64,000 bases of DNA from Alviniconcha marisindica. Lineage: Eukaryota; Mollusca; Gastropoda; Provannidae. The DNA lies in assembly GCA_018857735.1 (NCBI GenBank), contig JABMCL010001511.1, forward strand, positions 236,001 to 300,000. Reading direction: 5' to 3'. Positions 13,001-26,300 of this stretch are shown one piece after another. Positions within the stretch are counted from its first letter, which is position 1. Every line of letters begins with the position of its first letter. A model generated the notes under the pieces. That model did not search any database. It was given only the letters and a program-made list of their open reading frames with translations, and was not told where the DNA came from. Made by a program: the position numbers and the translations under genes.

Positions 13001-14970
13001 GTAATGTACGTTTACTTATGCATCACTTGTTAATCCGCGAGTTACAAAGTAGCTTGCACGTAACTTGTAAATGTGTAAGTGAAGTAGCCAAGATGTATGT
13101 CTTAATTAAACAGCAAGCTCTAGCTCAAAGTTGTGTTGCGTGGTTTTTGTTTTTATGTTTGTTCTGCCTTCCTCCATCTCTTACATATTTATTGCCTCTT
13201 TCTTCAGAATGCTGACAGTCAACTCTGTTTCAGATTTTTGTTGTTGTTGACATTGTAGCCAGGCTATATAACAGGCAGTTGCTACATGAGTGTAAGTACA
13301 AAGTTACCCAATTTTAGATGTTCCCCATGAAAAATTCAGGCCACTTCGACCGGGCAAATTCAGCTGCATCAGTTGTATAGTACCCATGCTATGATTGTTT
13401 CCTGACAAGTGCAGTTTCTGTAGCTCTTTTTGCTGTGGGATGCATACACTAGTACCAATCAGTATTGTTTTTTTTATTTGTCTATCGAGACCAGTCACCA
13501 TAGGGGTACCCACACTTACACCATTCAATTTCGAGTAGCATTCTACTGTTTTAAATATCACTTTATCTCACACATACACACCAAGCAATGAACAGATCAA
13601 CAATGAAAATGGGACTGTTTTATTACACTCTAATTGAAGGCCATCACAGAGAGGAGTTAATTGTGGGTTCTGTACTAAAATGCCTTGTGGGAGCAGAAAA
13701 CCCATCGGGCTGAGTTGAAAGTCCAGAACAGTTAACATTCTCTGGGTCACATTTTCAGGTGGCCGTGCTGCTGACAGTGTCAAAAGGTTGAGTATGTGAG
13801 AAAAGTGGGTGGAGATTGAAGTTTCAGCAGCAAAAGTGGTCATGATGGCCACCACAGTGTAGACAGTGTCAGAGTTTTAGTAATAAGTGTATGTATGTGT
13901 TTGAGAGAAGAGAGATGACGATTTGTTGTCTTTGGCTTAAAAAGGAGCTTTTGGCAAGTTAAATTTCAATGGAAAGTTTTATTTTTGGTCACACACAAAT
14001 ATACCAAAGTCCAGACTATGATGGCTTAGTTTTAACACCATTTTAGAGCAAGGCAGAAAAAGAAAGAATTTTCATGAACCCATCACATTAGCAAGGAAGC
14101 ACAGTTCTTCCAGCCAAACATGAGGACTGAAAATATGTTCACATTCGCACACACATACAAAAATACCAGCCACTTCAGGCTGTGTTAGCACATACAATCT
14201 AGACCACTGACAGCGCAACCATGTGTGAGTGGATGGCTCTATTAAAAACAAAACTCACATCTAAACGGAGGCAAACACTCACACCAAGCTGATAATTTGA
14301 CTGAAGACTAAAGACTGAAACAAGCAGAGGTAGATAACTTTCATTCTGACAACCCCACACCTCCCATCATCTTCCTTGTTTGCAGAAATGTTGAGCTATC
14401 CCACCCTTGCTACTTGGGATGAAAACTGCTGGCAGCTGTGCCCAGTTGTAGCACAGCACAGGGTGAAGACACAAGCAAGACTCACCTCTGGTGCAGTCAT
14501 CCAGAAAGTGCACACCAGTGAAAACCATGCAAGACTCACCTCTGGTGCAGTCGTCCAGAAAGTGCACACCAAACACAATACACACACGCTTCTGTGGATT
14601 ATGCACTAGGCTTCTGTCTGAATACAGTATAACTTTCTTCTTCTTGTGCATTTCCTTTATCACACCGGGCAGGTTGCAGCTCTCAACAACACCTCACCAA
14701 ACTGCACATCAACCTCAACACACTGCTGCACGTGGGGGACCTCAAATTCAAGATACGCACAGGCAGCTGTTCATTAAGCAATACTTAACGTGCCAATATC
14801 AAGAAAACGGGGTGGGCAAGTTCAGACAGCATTTCAGGTGAAGCTTTTCCATGTAGGTGACTAGCGATGATGTTCTAAAAAAAGGGGGGGGGCTTGCTAT
14901 ATTTGACAGACTTGACATTTTTTTCAAAAGGTGAAATGGAGCATGCTGTTTCTGCTGCTGTTGTGACATG
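10020..14970. other. Intergenic DNA between convergent MAX and FNTB
   Basis: About 5 kb with no exon I can support. It holds AT-rich unique sequence, a C run (12665-12684) and a 54-bp duplication (about 14478-14585). Open frames at 10348-10686, 12566-12928 and 12925-13215 have no family signature or plausible splice context. The distal MAX and FNTB 3' UTRs may extend into it. Confidence 0.5.
14478..14585. repeat. 54-bp tandem duplication
   Basis: Two nearly identical units share ctcacctctggtgcagtc and gtccagaaagtgcacacca-type blocks. On the minus strand each contains CAGAG|gtgagt, a consensus splice donor. No exon using it was recognised. Confidence 0.7.
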
Positions 14971-14977
14971 GAGTCTG

Positions 14978-14983
14978 TTTATT
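14978..14983 (-). terminator. Possible FNTB polyadenylation signal
   Basis: The plus strand reads TTTATT, i.e. AATAAA on the minus strand. It is the first one noticed below the terminal-exon array and about 0.9 kb after the predicted FNTB stop. If used, the array would lie inside the 3' UTR or be spliced across. Confidence 0.4.
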
Positions 14984-15052
14984 TCCCAATGAAGGAATGA
15001 TTGAAGCCATGTTAGCATCCATGTAGTTGCTGACTGTCTGCAGAGCACTAGA

Positions 15053-15960
15053 AGCTATTTCAGTTCACACATTCACTGTCAAGTTGAACACAGGGTGGAC
15101 TGCCAGTACAAACACACTAAAAGCACATTTCACTTCACACATTCACTGTCAAGTTGAACACAGGGTGGACTGCCAGTACAAACACACACAAAAAAGCACA
15201 TTTCACTTCACACATCCACTGTCAAGTTGAACACAGGGTGGACTGCCCTCTGTACAAACACACACAAAAAAGCACATTTCACTTCACACATCCACTGTCA
15301 AGTTGAACACAGGGTGGACTGCCAGTACAAACACACACAAAAAAGCACATTTCACTTCACACATCCACTGTCAAGTTGAACACGGGGTGGACTGCCCTCT
15401 GTACAAAAACACAAAAAAGCACATTTCACTTCACACATCCACTGTCAAGTTGAACACAGGGTGGACTGCCAGTACAAACACACACAAAAAAGCACATTTC
15501 ACTTCACACATCCACTGTCAAGTTGAACACGGGGTGGACTGCCCTCTGTACAAAAACACAAAAAAGCACATTTCACTTCACACATCCACTGTCAAGTTGA
15601 ACACAGGGTGGACTGCCCTCTGTATAAACACACAAAAAAGCACATTTCACTTCACACATCCACTGTCAAGTTGAACACGGGGTGGACTGCCCTCTGTACA
15701 AAAACACAAAAAAGCACATTTCACTTCACACATCCACTGTCAAGTTGAACACAGGGTGGACTGCCCTCTGTATAAACACACACAAAAAGCACATTTCACT
15801 TCACACATCCACTGTCAAGTTGAACACAGGGTGGACTGCCCTCTGTACAAAAACACAAAAAAGCACATTTCACTTCACACATCCACTGTCAAGTTGAACA
15901 CAGGGTGGACTGCCCTCTGTACAAACACAGAGAAGTACATTTCACTTCACACACCAACAC
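15053..15960 (-). repeat. 12-copy tandem array of the predicted FNTB terminal exon
   Basis: Twelve units, mostly 73-76 bp (the first spacing is 70), each contain the block around gggtggactgcc (gtg at about 15095, 15165, 15238, 15314, 15387, 15461, 15534, 15608, 15682, 15756, 15831, 15905). On the minus strand each unit encodes HPVFNLTV(D/N)V followed by TGA. Eight units carry a pyrimidine-rich stretch ending in tacag|AGGGCAGTCC, an acceptor that continues FNTB exon 12 in frame. The other four (15095, 15165, 15314, 15461) have a shorter tactggcag form that would shift the frame. Units are very similar, which suggests recent expansion or homogenisation. Confidence 0.85.
15875..15916 (-). CDS. 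FNTB: Predicted FNTB terminal exon (first array copy met by transcription)
   Basis: The acceptor is the pyrimidine-rich stretch ending tttgtacag at 15917-15925. The exon reads R A V H P V F N L T V D V and TGA. FNTB proteins have a THPVYNIGPD-like segment at exactly this place, so the HPVFN match, the correct phase (0) and the 600-base intron support the join. The protein stops about 30 residues short of vertebrate FNTB. A diverged or frameshifted original exon, now amplified, is one explanation. Confidence 0.65.
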   Translation of the reverse strand, partial: RAVHPVFNLTVDV

Positions 15961-17864
15961 AAAAAGAGGATGAGGATGAAATGGTGTCAACCAAAATATT
16001 CACATTCACTCATTCTCACCTGTTCATTGACTAACTGCATCATCCAATTCATATAGACATATTAACGAAGTCTTCATGAAATTGCTGCATTCACCTTGTA
16101 CTACACTTTGGTCAAAGCCACAGACTGGAAGAAACACTAAAACCAACGAAGTAATGGTTATACTCATGAAAATGTTTGATACAAACAGGAAATCAAAGCT
16201 ATATCTACAGCAATAAAAAAACTAACACTGCAACACCCCCCAATCCCCCCATAACAAAACCGCTTCTTCTCAACAGAACTTTGCCCTAAAAGACCTAAAT
16301 TTTCATGTACAGAGGAACTGTCCACGATAACCACCAAATCACTCTGAAACAGTATTTAACCTTAAGAATAGTTTGTTGCAAGAAAGTTTCAGGGGGCAAT
16401 GAAACAAACAACTCCATCAAACGTCACACAATAAACTGAATGCTGAGAAGGAGGAAGTCAAACAGTGAGGAGACAACGCCACAGAGAATCAGGAAGGTGT
16501 GCGCAAAGAGGTTACCCACCAGCAGATTATTGGGGCTACCGATAGCGGAGGTGTGGGCCAGCTTGCCTCCCGTGAAGTGCTGAGCCACTGACAAACCTGA
16601 CAGACAGTAACTCGTGTGGTAATGGTCCCGTGGCCTGAAAACACAAAAGCACAGCAACAGGGTTATGGGTGTATGGATTTCTCAGATGCGTCCCTTTCTA
16701 ACGCAAGGACGCGCCAACAGCATACATATATATCGTAATGCACTTTGCTTCTAATGTGCCAAATGTACGAACAAAACCTGCCAAGCTCTTTATCCAAATG
16801 TAGCAGAAAAGTATGCAGAGTACTGACATGCATCATCTTCCCTCTGTCATTTACAAGCAGACTCAATCCCTGACTGAACAGCATTGGAACTGACCTTCTG
16901 ACTGACCAATGATCCTCAGCCAGTCAGCACCTGTGTACAAACACATCTCCTTAGATAAGCCTAATGTAAGCAAAGCACAGGAGCCATGTCAGTATTGCGT
17001 CTAGCAATTTAGCCATTTGCTCTTCCAACTGAGCTATCGTGCTCACCACTTATCTAAAATACTGAATGTAGTTCACTATCAGTATCATGATCACCACTTA
17101 TTTAAAATACTGAGTGTAGTTCACTATCAGTATCATGCTCACCACTTATGTAAAATACTGAGTGCAGTTCACTATCAGTATCATGCTCACCACTTATCTA
17201 AAATACTGAGTGCAGTTCACTATCAGTATCATGTTCACCACTTATCTAAAATACTGAGTGCAGTTCACTATCAGTATCATGCCCACCACTTGTCTAAAAT
17301 ACTGAGTATTGGGTGGTTCAGGCCGGGTTGTTAACTCCCTTGACTTTTGCCTGGCATTGCTTAAGTCCCTTGGCTGCTTTTACTTCCTGTGCATACTTTC
17401 TTCACAATGGAAGGCAGTGAATTTGAGAATTTGACACTGCCAACTTTAAAGGCATTTTTGGAGGCCCGTAGTCCGAATGTGTCTGGTAACAAGCAATAAC
17501 TTGTTGCTCGTGCTATAGGGATGCCCCCAAACGATTTTTTTCCAGGAAATTGCGATCTTCTGGTCAGCCAAAAAATGATGCAAAGACACTTTTTTCCAAC
17601 CCTCCATCCCCTTTCCCCAGTAATTTTTGCAACTGCAACAGTGGTGGCATTTATACTGCTTCGCAATTGATGGTTCAACTTCCATTGTTATACACAGCGC
17701 GAAGTAACGCCTACTCAGAAATTGGCCCGGAAGTGACGCTGCGACCTCTCATGACTTCTTGCGTGAAAGATTACAAAGGGCATTCACTCGTGCAAACCAG
17801 CTTCACTGAACCGGCCAACAGTTCACCATCAGGGCCTGAGACACAATTTACAAACTATCCATCG

Positions 17865-17895
<31 letters not shown>

Positions 17896-20800
17896 AGTTT
17901 CAATTTCGCCATCTGCTGTGCTGTACCACCACCTCACAGTCCAAACTCACTTTCCAGGCTTGTCCAGCAGTCCCCCCATGGAATGCTGACAGCAAATGAG
18001 AACATATTCCTGTAGCGCCTGCTGGTTGAACATCCAGCTGCTGGCACTCAGTGCCATGTCCTCTGAAACCACGCAAAGATGGACAGTTTAGAACTGCTTG
18101 GTTAATTGGTTAATGCTTTAATGCCGAGGTCCTGGGAGGTGTGGGTGTGTGAGGGGGAGAAGGAGACTAGACTGAGGGAGACTAGACCTAACGCTACACT
18201 GTCATCACCTGAATGATTCTGCGTTAATGTAAGCATGTCGGCAGAATCATTCAGGTGATGACAGTGCAGCGTTACGCATGGATATTAAATTTTAAAACAC
18301 ATTTTTATGTTGAAATTTTAATTCATGAGGTTCAAATCAGTCATCGATGATGTAAAGGATACCAGGGCTGCAGAAATTCACTCACCCCAGATGGGTTGAA
18401 AGCACTGAGTGAGTGAAGCCCTCAAACCACCAGCCTGTTGGGCGAGTCAGAATTTGCCCTCAGCCATGATGAGTTCTTTCCCTTTCAAAAGCGTTTTGGT
18501 CACTACAGTCGCTGTGATATAATCACCCTGGTTGACTGGGTGTAAAAAACAAGTCACTTATTTACTTGATCACCCTAGAAGCAATCAAAGCCGTGCTGTC
18601 TGGAATGCAATATTATTACCATTTAACCCTTTCAGCGTCAGCAGTTCTGAAATGCAGCAGCTCCTGGCACCAGCTGTTTTTCTGACTCTGGCACCAAACA
18701 TAGTCACTGCCTTTAAACACCAAACTTCATAGTTCAGGAGCTGTGCGAGAGTCGAGGTGGCCGTCCTGAGCTGTCCGTCCTAACGAGCCTTCTGGTTTCC
18801 GTGGACGTAAAGAATTATTGAACCGTGCTTCGGCATTGGTCACAACTTGTCCCTAATATGTCAACTGACATCTGAGGACATTAAGCAACACTACCTACCT
18901 ACCTACCACCAAACTTCCTAATTTCTGAACTAATTCTGTTTCTTCTTTTTTCCCCTTTTTTTCTGGAATAAAGTAAAATGGTTCAGGTTTTTGTCAATTT
19001 AGTGTTATACATAGTTTCATCACCAGTTGGAACAACAGTCCCCTGATTTGGATACACAGATGTGACACTGGTGGGAAGCTTGATGGGTACAGTATTGTTA
19101 CATAGGCACTGTAAGAGTTGACAGGGCTAAAAGTGAAAAAAGAAATGAAATCCAAGTGGGGAGCCGTAAAATGATATTCATAGTTACCTTCAAGGGGGGG
19201 GGGGGGGGGGGGGGGGGGGGAAGGACTGGGAATAATTCCTGGGGGCTAGTGGATGTTTCATCTTCTCTAGCCCATTGGGTTGTTAGCTTCTTGCTGTTGT
19301 TAGCAATTTGACAGTTGTTACTTTCTGCAGGCCTCAGCTGCTGATCTCTTCTTGTGTGTTGTCCAGATTAGACTATTGCAATTCTATTCTCATGGGTGCT
19401 CCCAGCTGTCTTATTCAACCGATGCAGAAAGTCCAAAATACTGCTGCCATTCAGAAATTGGGAGCCAGTGGAGTTGCTGTAGGAGAGGTTCTGATGGTGT
19501 GGTGCTCTGCCTTATTCTCACGGCACCACGCCATCAAAACTGCACACCTCTCCTACAGGAACTCCACTGGCTCCCAATTTCTGAATGAATAAAATACAAA
19601 ACTGCTTGCAGTTGCATGTGTTACAATGCAATCACAGGTTCCACCCCCACCCCCGCCCCTTATCTTTCTGAGCTACTGCATCTTTACAGTCCTTATTATC
19701 ATTATTATTATTGTCTCACCTTTCTGACACAGCACCATGTGGATAATGGGGAAAGCGCCACCCTGCCAGAAGGAGTAGCAACCGTCCACTAGTTTGTTGG
19801 TGCGGCCTTGAAACCCTCCCTCATACTTCATCTGACGCATGGCTGTCCACCGCTGCAGAAAAGCAAAGCATCCTGTTCGGTAATGGCTCTGACTTGGCTT
19901 TTAGCTCCTAGAACCATGGCGCCAAATGAAATATGATATTGGATAGCAGAATAATCAATTGCCTGTTGAAGTTTTAGCTTTCAGAGAATAGTCATGTTAA
20001 ATGCCAACACTGTCTTGGTCAGCATCACTGGAAAAGTTTGAAAAAAACAAAGAGGGAAAATTAAAAAAGGTACAGGCACATGTGTGCATGCACGCACACA
20101 CACACACATGCACGCACACACTCACACACACACACACACACACACTCAATCACTTACTCACACACATTATTTTAAAAAAATGAAGCTTGGTATATGCAAG
20201 CTTTCTACTGCCAAAATCAAATAGATAAGGAGAGAGGGACACAGACAGACAGACAGACAGATAGAGACAGAGACAGAGACAGAGTGAGAGGCAATATTAC
20301 AACAGTACAGAACTGACAATGTACTGACATGATGACACAAAACCACCTCATCAAACTGTAGAGGAGTCACAAGATGCTGTAGCCACTCACTCACCAACAG
20401 TCTTGGCAGGTCACATAGCTCTGGTTTGTTGAGAATGACAAGCGCTGCCAGTCCACAAAATGAGTAGCCACCATGAGCCTCCTGACCAGGAAAGCCAGCA
20501 AATCCACCTTCATATGTTTGACACCTGTAAGAGTGCAAAAAAACAACGCATTATCCCCTGACCAGTAACTTCATGTGTCTGACACCTGTAAAAGTGCAAC
20601 AGAAAAAGGCATGATCCCCTGACCAGTAACTTCATGTGTCTGACACCTGTAAGAGTGCAACAGAAAAAGGCATGATCCCCTGACCAGTAACTTCATATGT
20701 CTGACACCTGTAAGGGTCCAACAGAAAAAGGCATGATCCCCAGGCCAGTAGCTTCATGTGTCTGACACCTGTAAGCATAATACTGACAACATAGTGTAAT

Positions 20801-21555
20801 GCTGATACTTGCACAACAACACAGACAAAAAATGCTGATATGCATACATGTGCACAAAAACAGCGCAAATGCTGACGCTTGCCAACAGCACAGTGCAACT
20901 GCTGCTATTTGTACAACACATTGCAAATGCTGATACTTGCACAACAACACTGTGTAAATGCTGATACTTGCACAACAACACTGTGCAAATGCTGATGCTT
21001 GCCATCAACACAGTGCAACTGCTAATATTTGTACAACACAGTGCAAATGCTGATACTTGCACAACAACACGGTGCAAATGCTAACACTTGCACAACAACA
21101 CAGTGCAAATGCTAACACTTGCACAACAACACAGTGCAAATGCTAACACTTGCACAACAACACAGTGCAAATGCTGATACTCACCTGCAGATCCATTCAG
21201 CTGTGCCAGCAAACAATTCCTTGCTGCACATGTTGGTCAAGCGGGCAGCTGAGGCCGCACAGTACGCCCCTCTGTGGAAATAACATCACATCTTAGACAC
21301 GTCACCAGCAGACACCAACACACAGTGTCACACTTACTTCGTGCTTTGTTCTTTTGCTGATCAGTGTGACACCAACACACAATGTCACACTTACTTCGTA
21401 CTTTGTTGTTCTTTTGCTGGGTAGTACACCTGGCTTGATCAGTGTGCTCACATGCACACACACACACACATGCACACACACACACACACATGCACACACA
21501 CACACAAAGCATGTGCACACACACACATGTATACACATATGCATTATATACATAA

Positions 21556-21619
<64 letters not shown>

Positions 21620-23277
21620 CACACACACACACACACACAAAAAAAAAAACAGGTGCACACACACACACACATATACACATGTGCATTATATACACAAAGC
21701 ATGCACGCACACACACACACACACACATGCACTCATGCATGCACCCCCTCCTGCCCCCATCCTTTCACCCCACCCCACCCCCCAACACACGCACTCCATT
21801 TACACACCTGTGATCCACAACACAAACATAGCAGGGACAAAATTTCTAAAGCAAATTTTTGAAGAAAAAAAAAGAAGCCTCTCAAGGACTTTGATTCTGA
21901 AATGCACATTATGCACAGACCAAATAAAACCAGCGAAATGACTATTGTTGCTGCTGTTGCTTTTGTGTTGCTTAATGTCCTCGGATGTCGGTAGGCATAT
22001 TAGGGACAAGCTGAGACCAGTGTGTGAGCATGGTTCAATATTGCTTTACATCCATGGAAACCATCAGGCTCGTTAGGACGGGGAGCCCAGGACGGCCACC
22101 TTGACTCTCACACAGCTCCTGAACTCTGACTATTATCGTCATTATTATGATAATTTATACTGACCTGATGTCCACTTCACCTCCTTCGTGCATTTTGAAG
22201 GCTCCCTGCTTGTCCCTCATGGCCATCAGGAACCGGTATAGCCCTGGCCTGTCAACATACGCTGAGCTCATCAGCTTACATCAGCTGATCTCTGCATCCT
22301 CACAAGACTGTTGTCAACGGCTACAGGTAGAACAGCTCTAGAGAAATGTACTCACCTATACGACGACAAGATTGTTGTCAATGGCTACAAGTAGAACAGC
22401 TCTAGAGAAATGTACGCACCTATACGATGACAAGACTGTTGTCAATGGCTACAAGTAGAACAGCTCTAGAGAAATGTACTCACCTATACGACGACAAGAC
22501 TGTTGTCAACGGCTATAGGTAGAACAGCTCTAGGGAAATGTACTCACTTATCCAATGACAAGACTGTTGTCAATGGCTACAAGTAGAACAGCTCTAGAGA
22601 AATGTACTCACCTATACGACAACAAGACTGTTGTCAATGGCTACAAGTAGAACAGCTCTAGAGAAATGTACTCACCTATACGACGACACATAAAGAACAA
22701 TTAAAAACACAAGTGCTTTCGACACATAGTCTTCGCCTGGTGTATGAAGAGAGATAGAAAATAATAAAAGAAGAAGGAAGCAAAGAAGAAGATAGACAAG
22801 GAGTTGAAGTAAAACAATGTTAAGGATCTCAAGTGCCCATCACTACTTCACCCACTTGGACTACCACTGTAGAATCTCCTTTGTCACCTCAATTGAGGAT
22901 GCTAGAGATGTGGAAAATAGGACTGAAACTTATTTTCTCTCCCACTCTTCTGGTGGCTGTAAAAAAGCAAGTAGTATGTCTATCACACAGCCAACAGAAC
23001 AAATACCTAGTTCACCTATGGGTCTCCTTCTGGGAGCAAATATAGCTCAGTTGGTAGAGCGTACAACTTAAAAGATCCAGGCGCAATGCAGGATTGAGTC
23101 CCCATTGTGGCAAGGGATTTTTCTCCAGAATCAGCTTCCTGTGCAGACTCTCTTACAGTGTCTGTACAGCCTCTGTGTGCAACCACATGCATCAACATCT
23201 GTGTCATGAACAGTGTATACTGCCACTAATGCAACAGCATACAGCAGTGTGTGTGTGTGCATGTGTGTGTGTGTGTG

Positions 23278-23352
<75 letters not shown>

Positions 23353-26300
23353 GTGTGTGTTTGTGTCACTGTGTGTCTGGGTCCAGGTGTGAGTGCATGC
23401 ATGTGAGTGCATGAGTACATGTGTGCAAGCATAAATGAGCATGCAGGTTTGTGTGTGTGCATGTGTGTGGCCAAAGACCAAACTGCCAAGAGCATTAACA
23501 ACATACCTGTCCAAATAGTCAAAGACTTTCTCTGTCACAACAGCCAGAATACATAGAGCATTGACAGCAGCATATGTTGGTGCTAGATGAGGGAACTGGC
23601 CAGGCCCCCCTGTTCAAAATCAACACACAAGGGAGTTGATTAGCACTCAAAAGACATCACACAAACTCAACAACAAAGACATAAGTCGCCTATGGTAATG
23701 AGTACTGAATTTACCTGCATGCCAGGTGAGAACCTGGCATGCAAGTAAATACAAGGTACATAAACTCCACCTGAGGTACAGCCTCTTCAAAACTGAGTTT
23801 ACAATATCTCTCAGCCCAGCGACTGTCCATCTGGAATGGGAGTCCAGGATACCAAACACATCCTACACAACTGCCCTACCCATGCACCTGAAAGAATACG
23901 CCCATGGCCATCTGGGGCTGACTTGATGAAAAAAGCTATGGGGATCAACAGAAGAGATTTAAAAAAAAACACACAGCCAAGCTCATCAGGAGCATCAACA
24001 TCCAGGTCTGAGTCATGACCAAAGAGCATCTGAACACTGAAGAAGTAGAAGAAAAACAAGTTAACTAACACTGAAAGTGAAAGGACACTGGACTGCCTCA
24101 AGGGTGACAGTCAGAATATACACGCCATCATTTTCACAGATTCAATAAGCTCGTTACAAAAAGTGAATAGTGGAATGGGAAGCCCAGACAGCGATGTGTT
24201 AATATTTGACATCCACCTTCAAAAACTCCGGTGGATGTACTGCGCTTCTCAGATCTTTAGTGTTGAGGAGCTTGAGACACTACATGTGGGCACAAAGCCA
24301 AGGACATCACACCATCAACTGCCTGGAGGAGAGATGTGTGGAAAAGGGAAGCACTTGACAATCTTTCTTGAAAGGATGAGAGTGGGCCACAACAATCAGA
24401 TGAACACTGGAACCATTTCAAAAGCAAAACTGGCAAAACTTCTGAGATATAGTGTGGAGTGTATATATATGGGCTTTTGTGAGTGCACAGATACCATCTT
24501 AAACAGAACTGAACTAAACTGAAAGGACAGACAAAAAAGATGTTAACAAAATGCAGAAAAAGATACTGAAAGGTTTGTTTTGGTATTATAAAAAGCCAAA
24601 CTATATTAGTTATACATCCAAAATGCAAAACATATGATTTAAAGATTATATTTTTTTTCTTTGATTAAAAAAGAAGAAAAAGAAAAAAGAAGAAAGAAAA
24701 CTGAACAGAAGTAATTCCACATGATAAGAAGACAATGTTTCTTCTTTGTAGTTGTACAATGTTCATAAACTGAGCACAAACACTACATATTTATATTTAT
24801 TAATCTTTACCTGCAAAACCACCCATGGGATGTTGACATTTCCCAAGAAATGCTGCAACTCTGGAAATGACATCAAAAGGCGAACTTTAGTAATTTCATG
24901 CAAAAATGTAATCTACTTGGACTACTATGATGATAACTAGTGATGTGACTGGAATTTCTCAAATTACTGACTTACAAATTACATTCACTGCACACATCTA
25001 CAGCAAAGTATGTACATGTACACGACTGTTTCACTTAACTGTAAAAGAGAAACTGCGACAGTTTTAATCAATGCAGGGAAACAGAAAAACAACAAACAGA
25101 ATATCTGACCTTTAAAAAAAAAAAATTTAAAATCTTCCATACCAAGTGAAAAATATTCTGAACTCTAGTGTAACTCCAAGATTGCTCAAAAGATCCACTG
25201 TGTAACATTTTCCAGGCCATCTGCTCTTGGTTGAGCTGTTTTGTTGTTTTGGTGTCCGGTCAAACTGGTGCCATCAGTTTACAATGTCATGACAATCAGC
25301 GTGCAGGTTGGTTCATCACTGGTGCTATCAGTTTACAACAGCATGACATGTGCTCACATGTTGGTTCAACACTGGCGCCATCAGTTTACAGCAGATTTGC
25401 TATTCCTACTAGCATAGACTCCGATTTTTTTATATTTTTTTTAATAAGCAACTAACCTGAGAGCATGCTCTTCTGACAACTGGTACTCCAAGAGGTCAAG
25501 ACCATGCAGGATCCAGTAACACAACCAAGGACGACTGGCATCAAGACACTGGAACCAAATCACACCATCACATTAACAATCTGTACCATTCTTCTCAGCT
25601 AATTTACAAGCAATGCTTACTTTTATTGTAGACATAATACATGCCCAAACTACCATGACGACAAGGATTCAACTGACCGTGTTCACTATCAGCTCCCTCG
25701 GTACTTTTACACACTGACTGGCAAATAAAAATGTGTCTATCTATGTATTACTGTTTCACTACTTGGCTTGTACTAGTACTAGTAGTAGTAGCTAGTACAA
25801 GCCAAGTAGTAAAACAGTAATTCAGAGGCTGACAAACAAAAAAGAAACAAAAACTAGATTCCTGCTGCAAGTTCTCATCATAAGCAGAGTAATAATAACA
25901 ATGCATGCTTGTAATGCACCTGTAAGAAATCTGCAAACATTTCACACAACATAGTCAGACCTAGTGGTAAAATGTACATGCAAATGCAATCACAAACACA
26001 CTTTAGAATTTGTGCACAGCAAATGCAGTGTCTTGAAAGAAAAAAAGATGCATACAACCAAACATGAGGCTGCACACACTGACTTTTTTTTAAAAGAACA
26101 ATCTTGTACTTATGTAGCTGAAATTCAGACATTCACACGCACAATTCTGTGCAAGCCCGATGAATAAAACAGCACAACATTTGGTATCCTTGAGCTTGGG
26201 ACCTTCTATAGCAATCAACATTTTTCACTGGTGCCTGGCTAGATCTTGGCGTTTTGCTGGTACTTGCAGATTCCTGGCTGGTTTACCTTTCTGAGTAGGC

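Noticed and set aside
14790..14830. Another HPVF-coding stretch on the minus strand as FNTB last exon
   Set aside because: It reads AHPVFLILAR-stop but has no acceptor in the phase needed by exon 12, and the array copy fits better.
15027..16034. Plus-strand repeat proteins (FTSHIHCQVEH-type)
   Set aside because: Shadow of the minus-strand terminal-exon array.
17013..17045. Possible tRNA gene on the minus strand
   Set aside because: Only an A-box-like tagctcagttggaagagc is present; no B box or cloverleaf follows. Probably a SINE remnant.
17550..17999. 149-codon plus-strand frame
   Set aside because: Overlaps FNTB exon 11 on the opposite strand and a poly-C run that gives a proline tract.
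21237..21941. Long open frames on both strands (up to 195 codons)
   Set aside because: They are translations of CA/TG repeats (His-Thr or Cys-Val runs) with no unique protein sequence. The same applies at 23094-23538, 35890-36680, 38035-38554, 56767-57222 and 57581-57883.
22290..22690. CRISPR-like array
   Set aside because: Units are contiguous minisatellite repeats without distinct spacers, in a eukaryotic intron.
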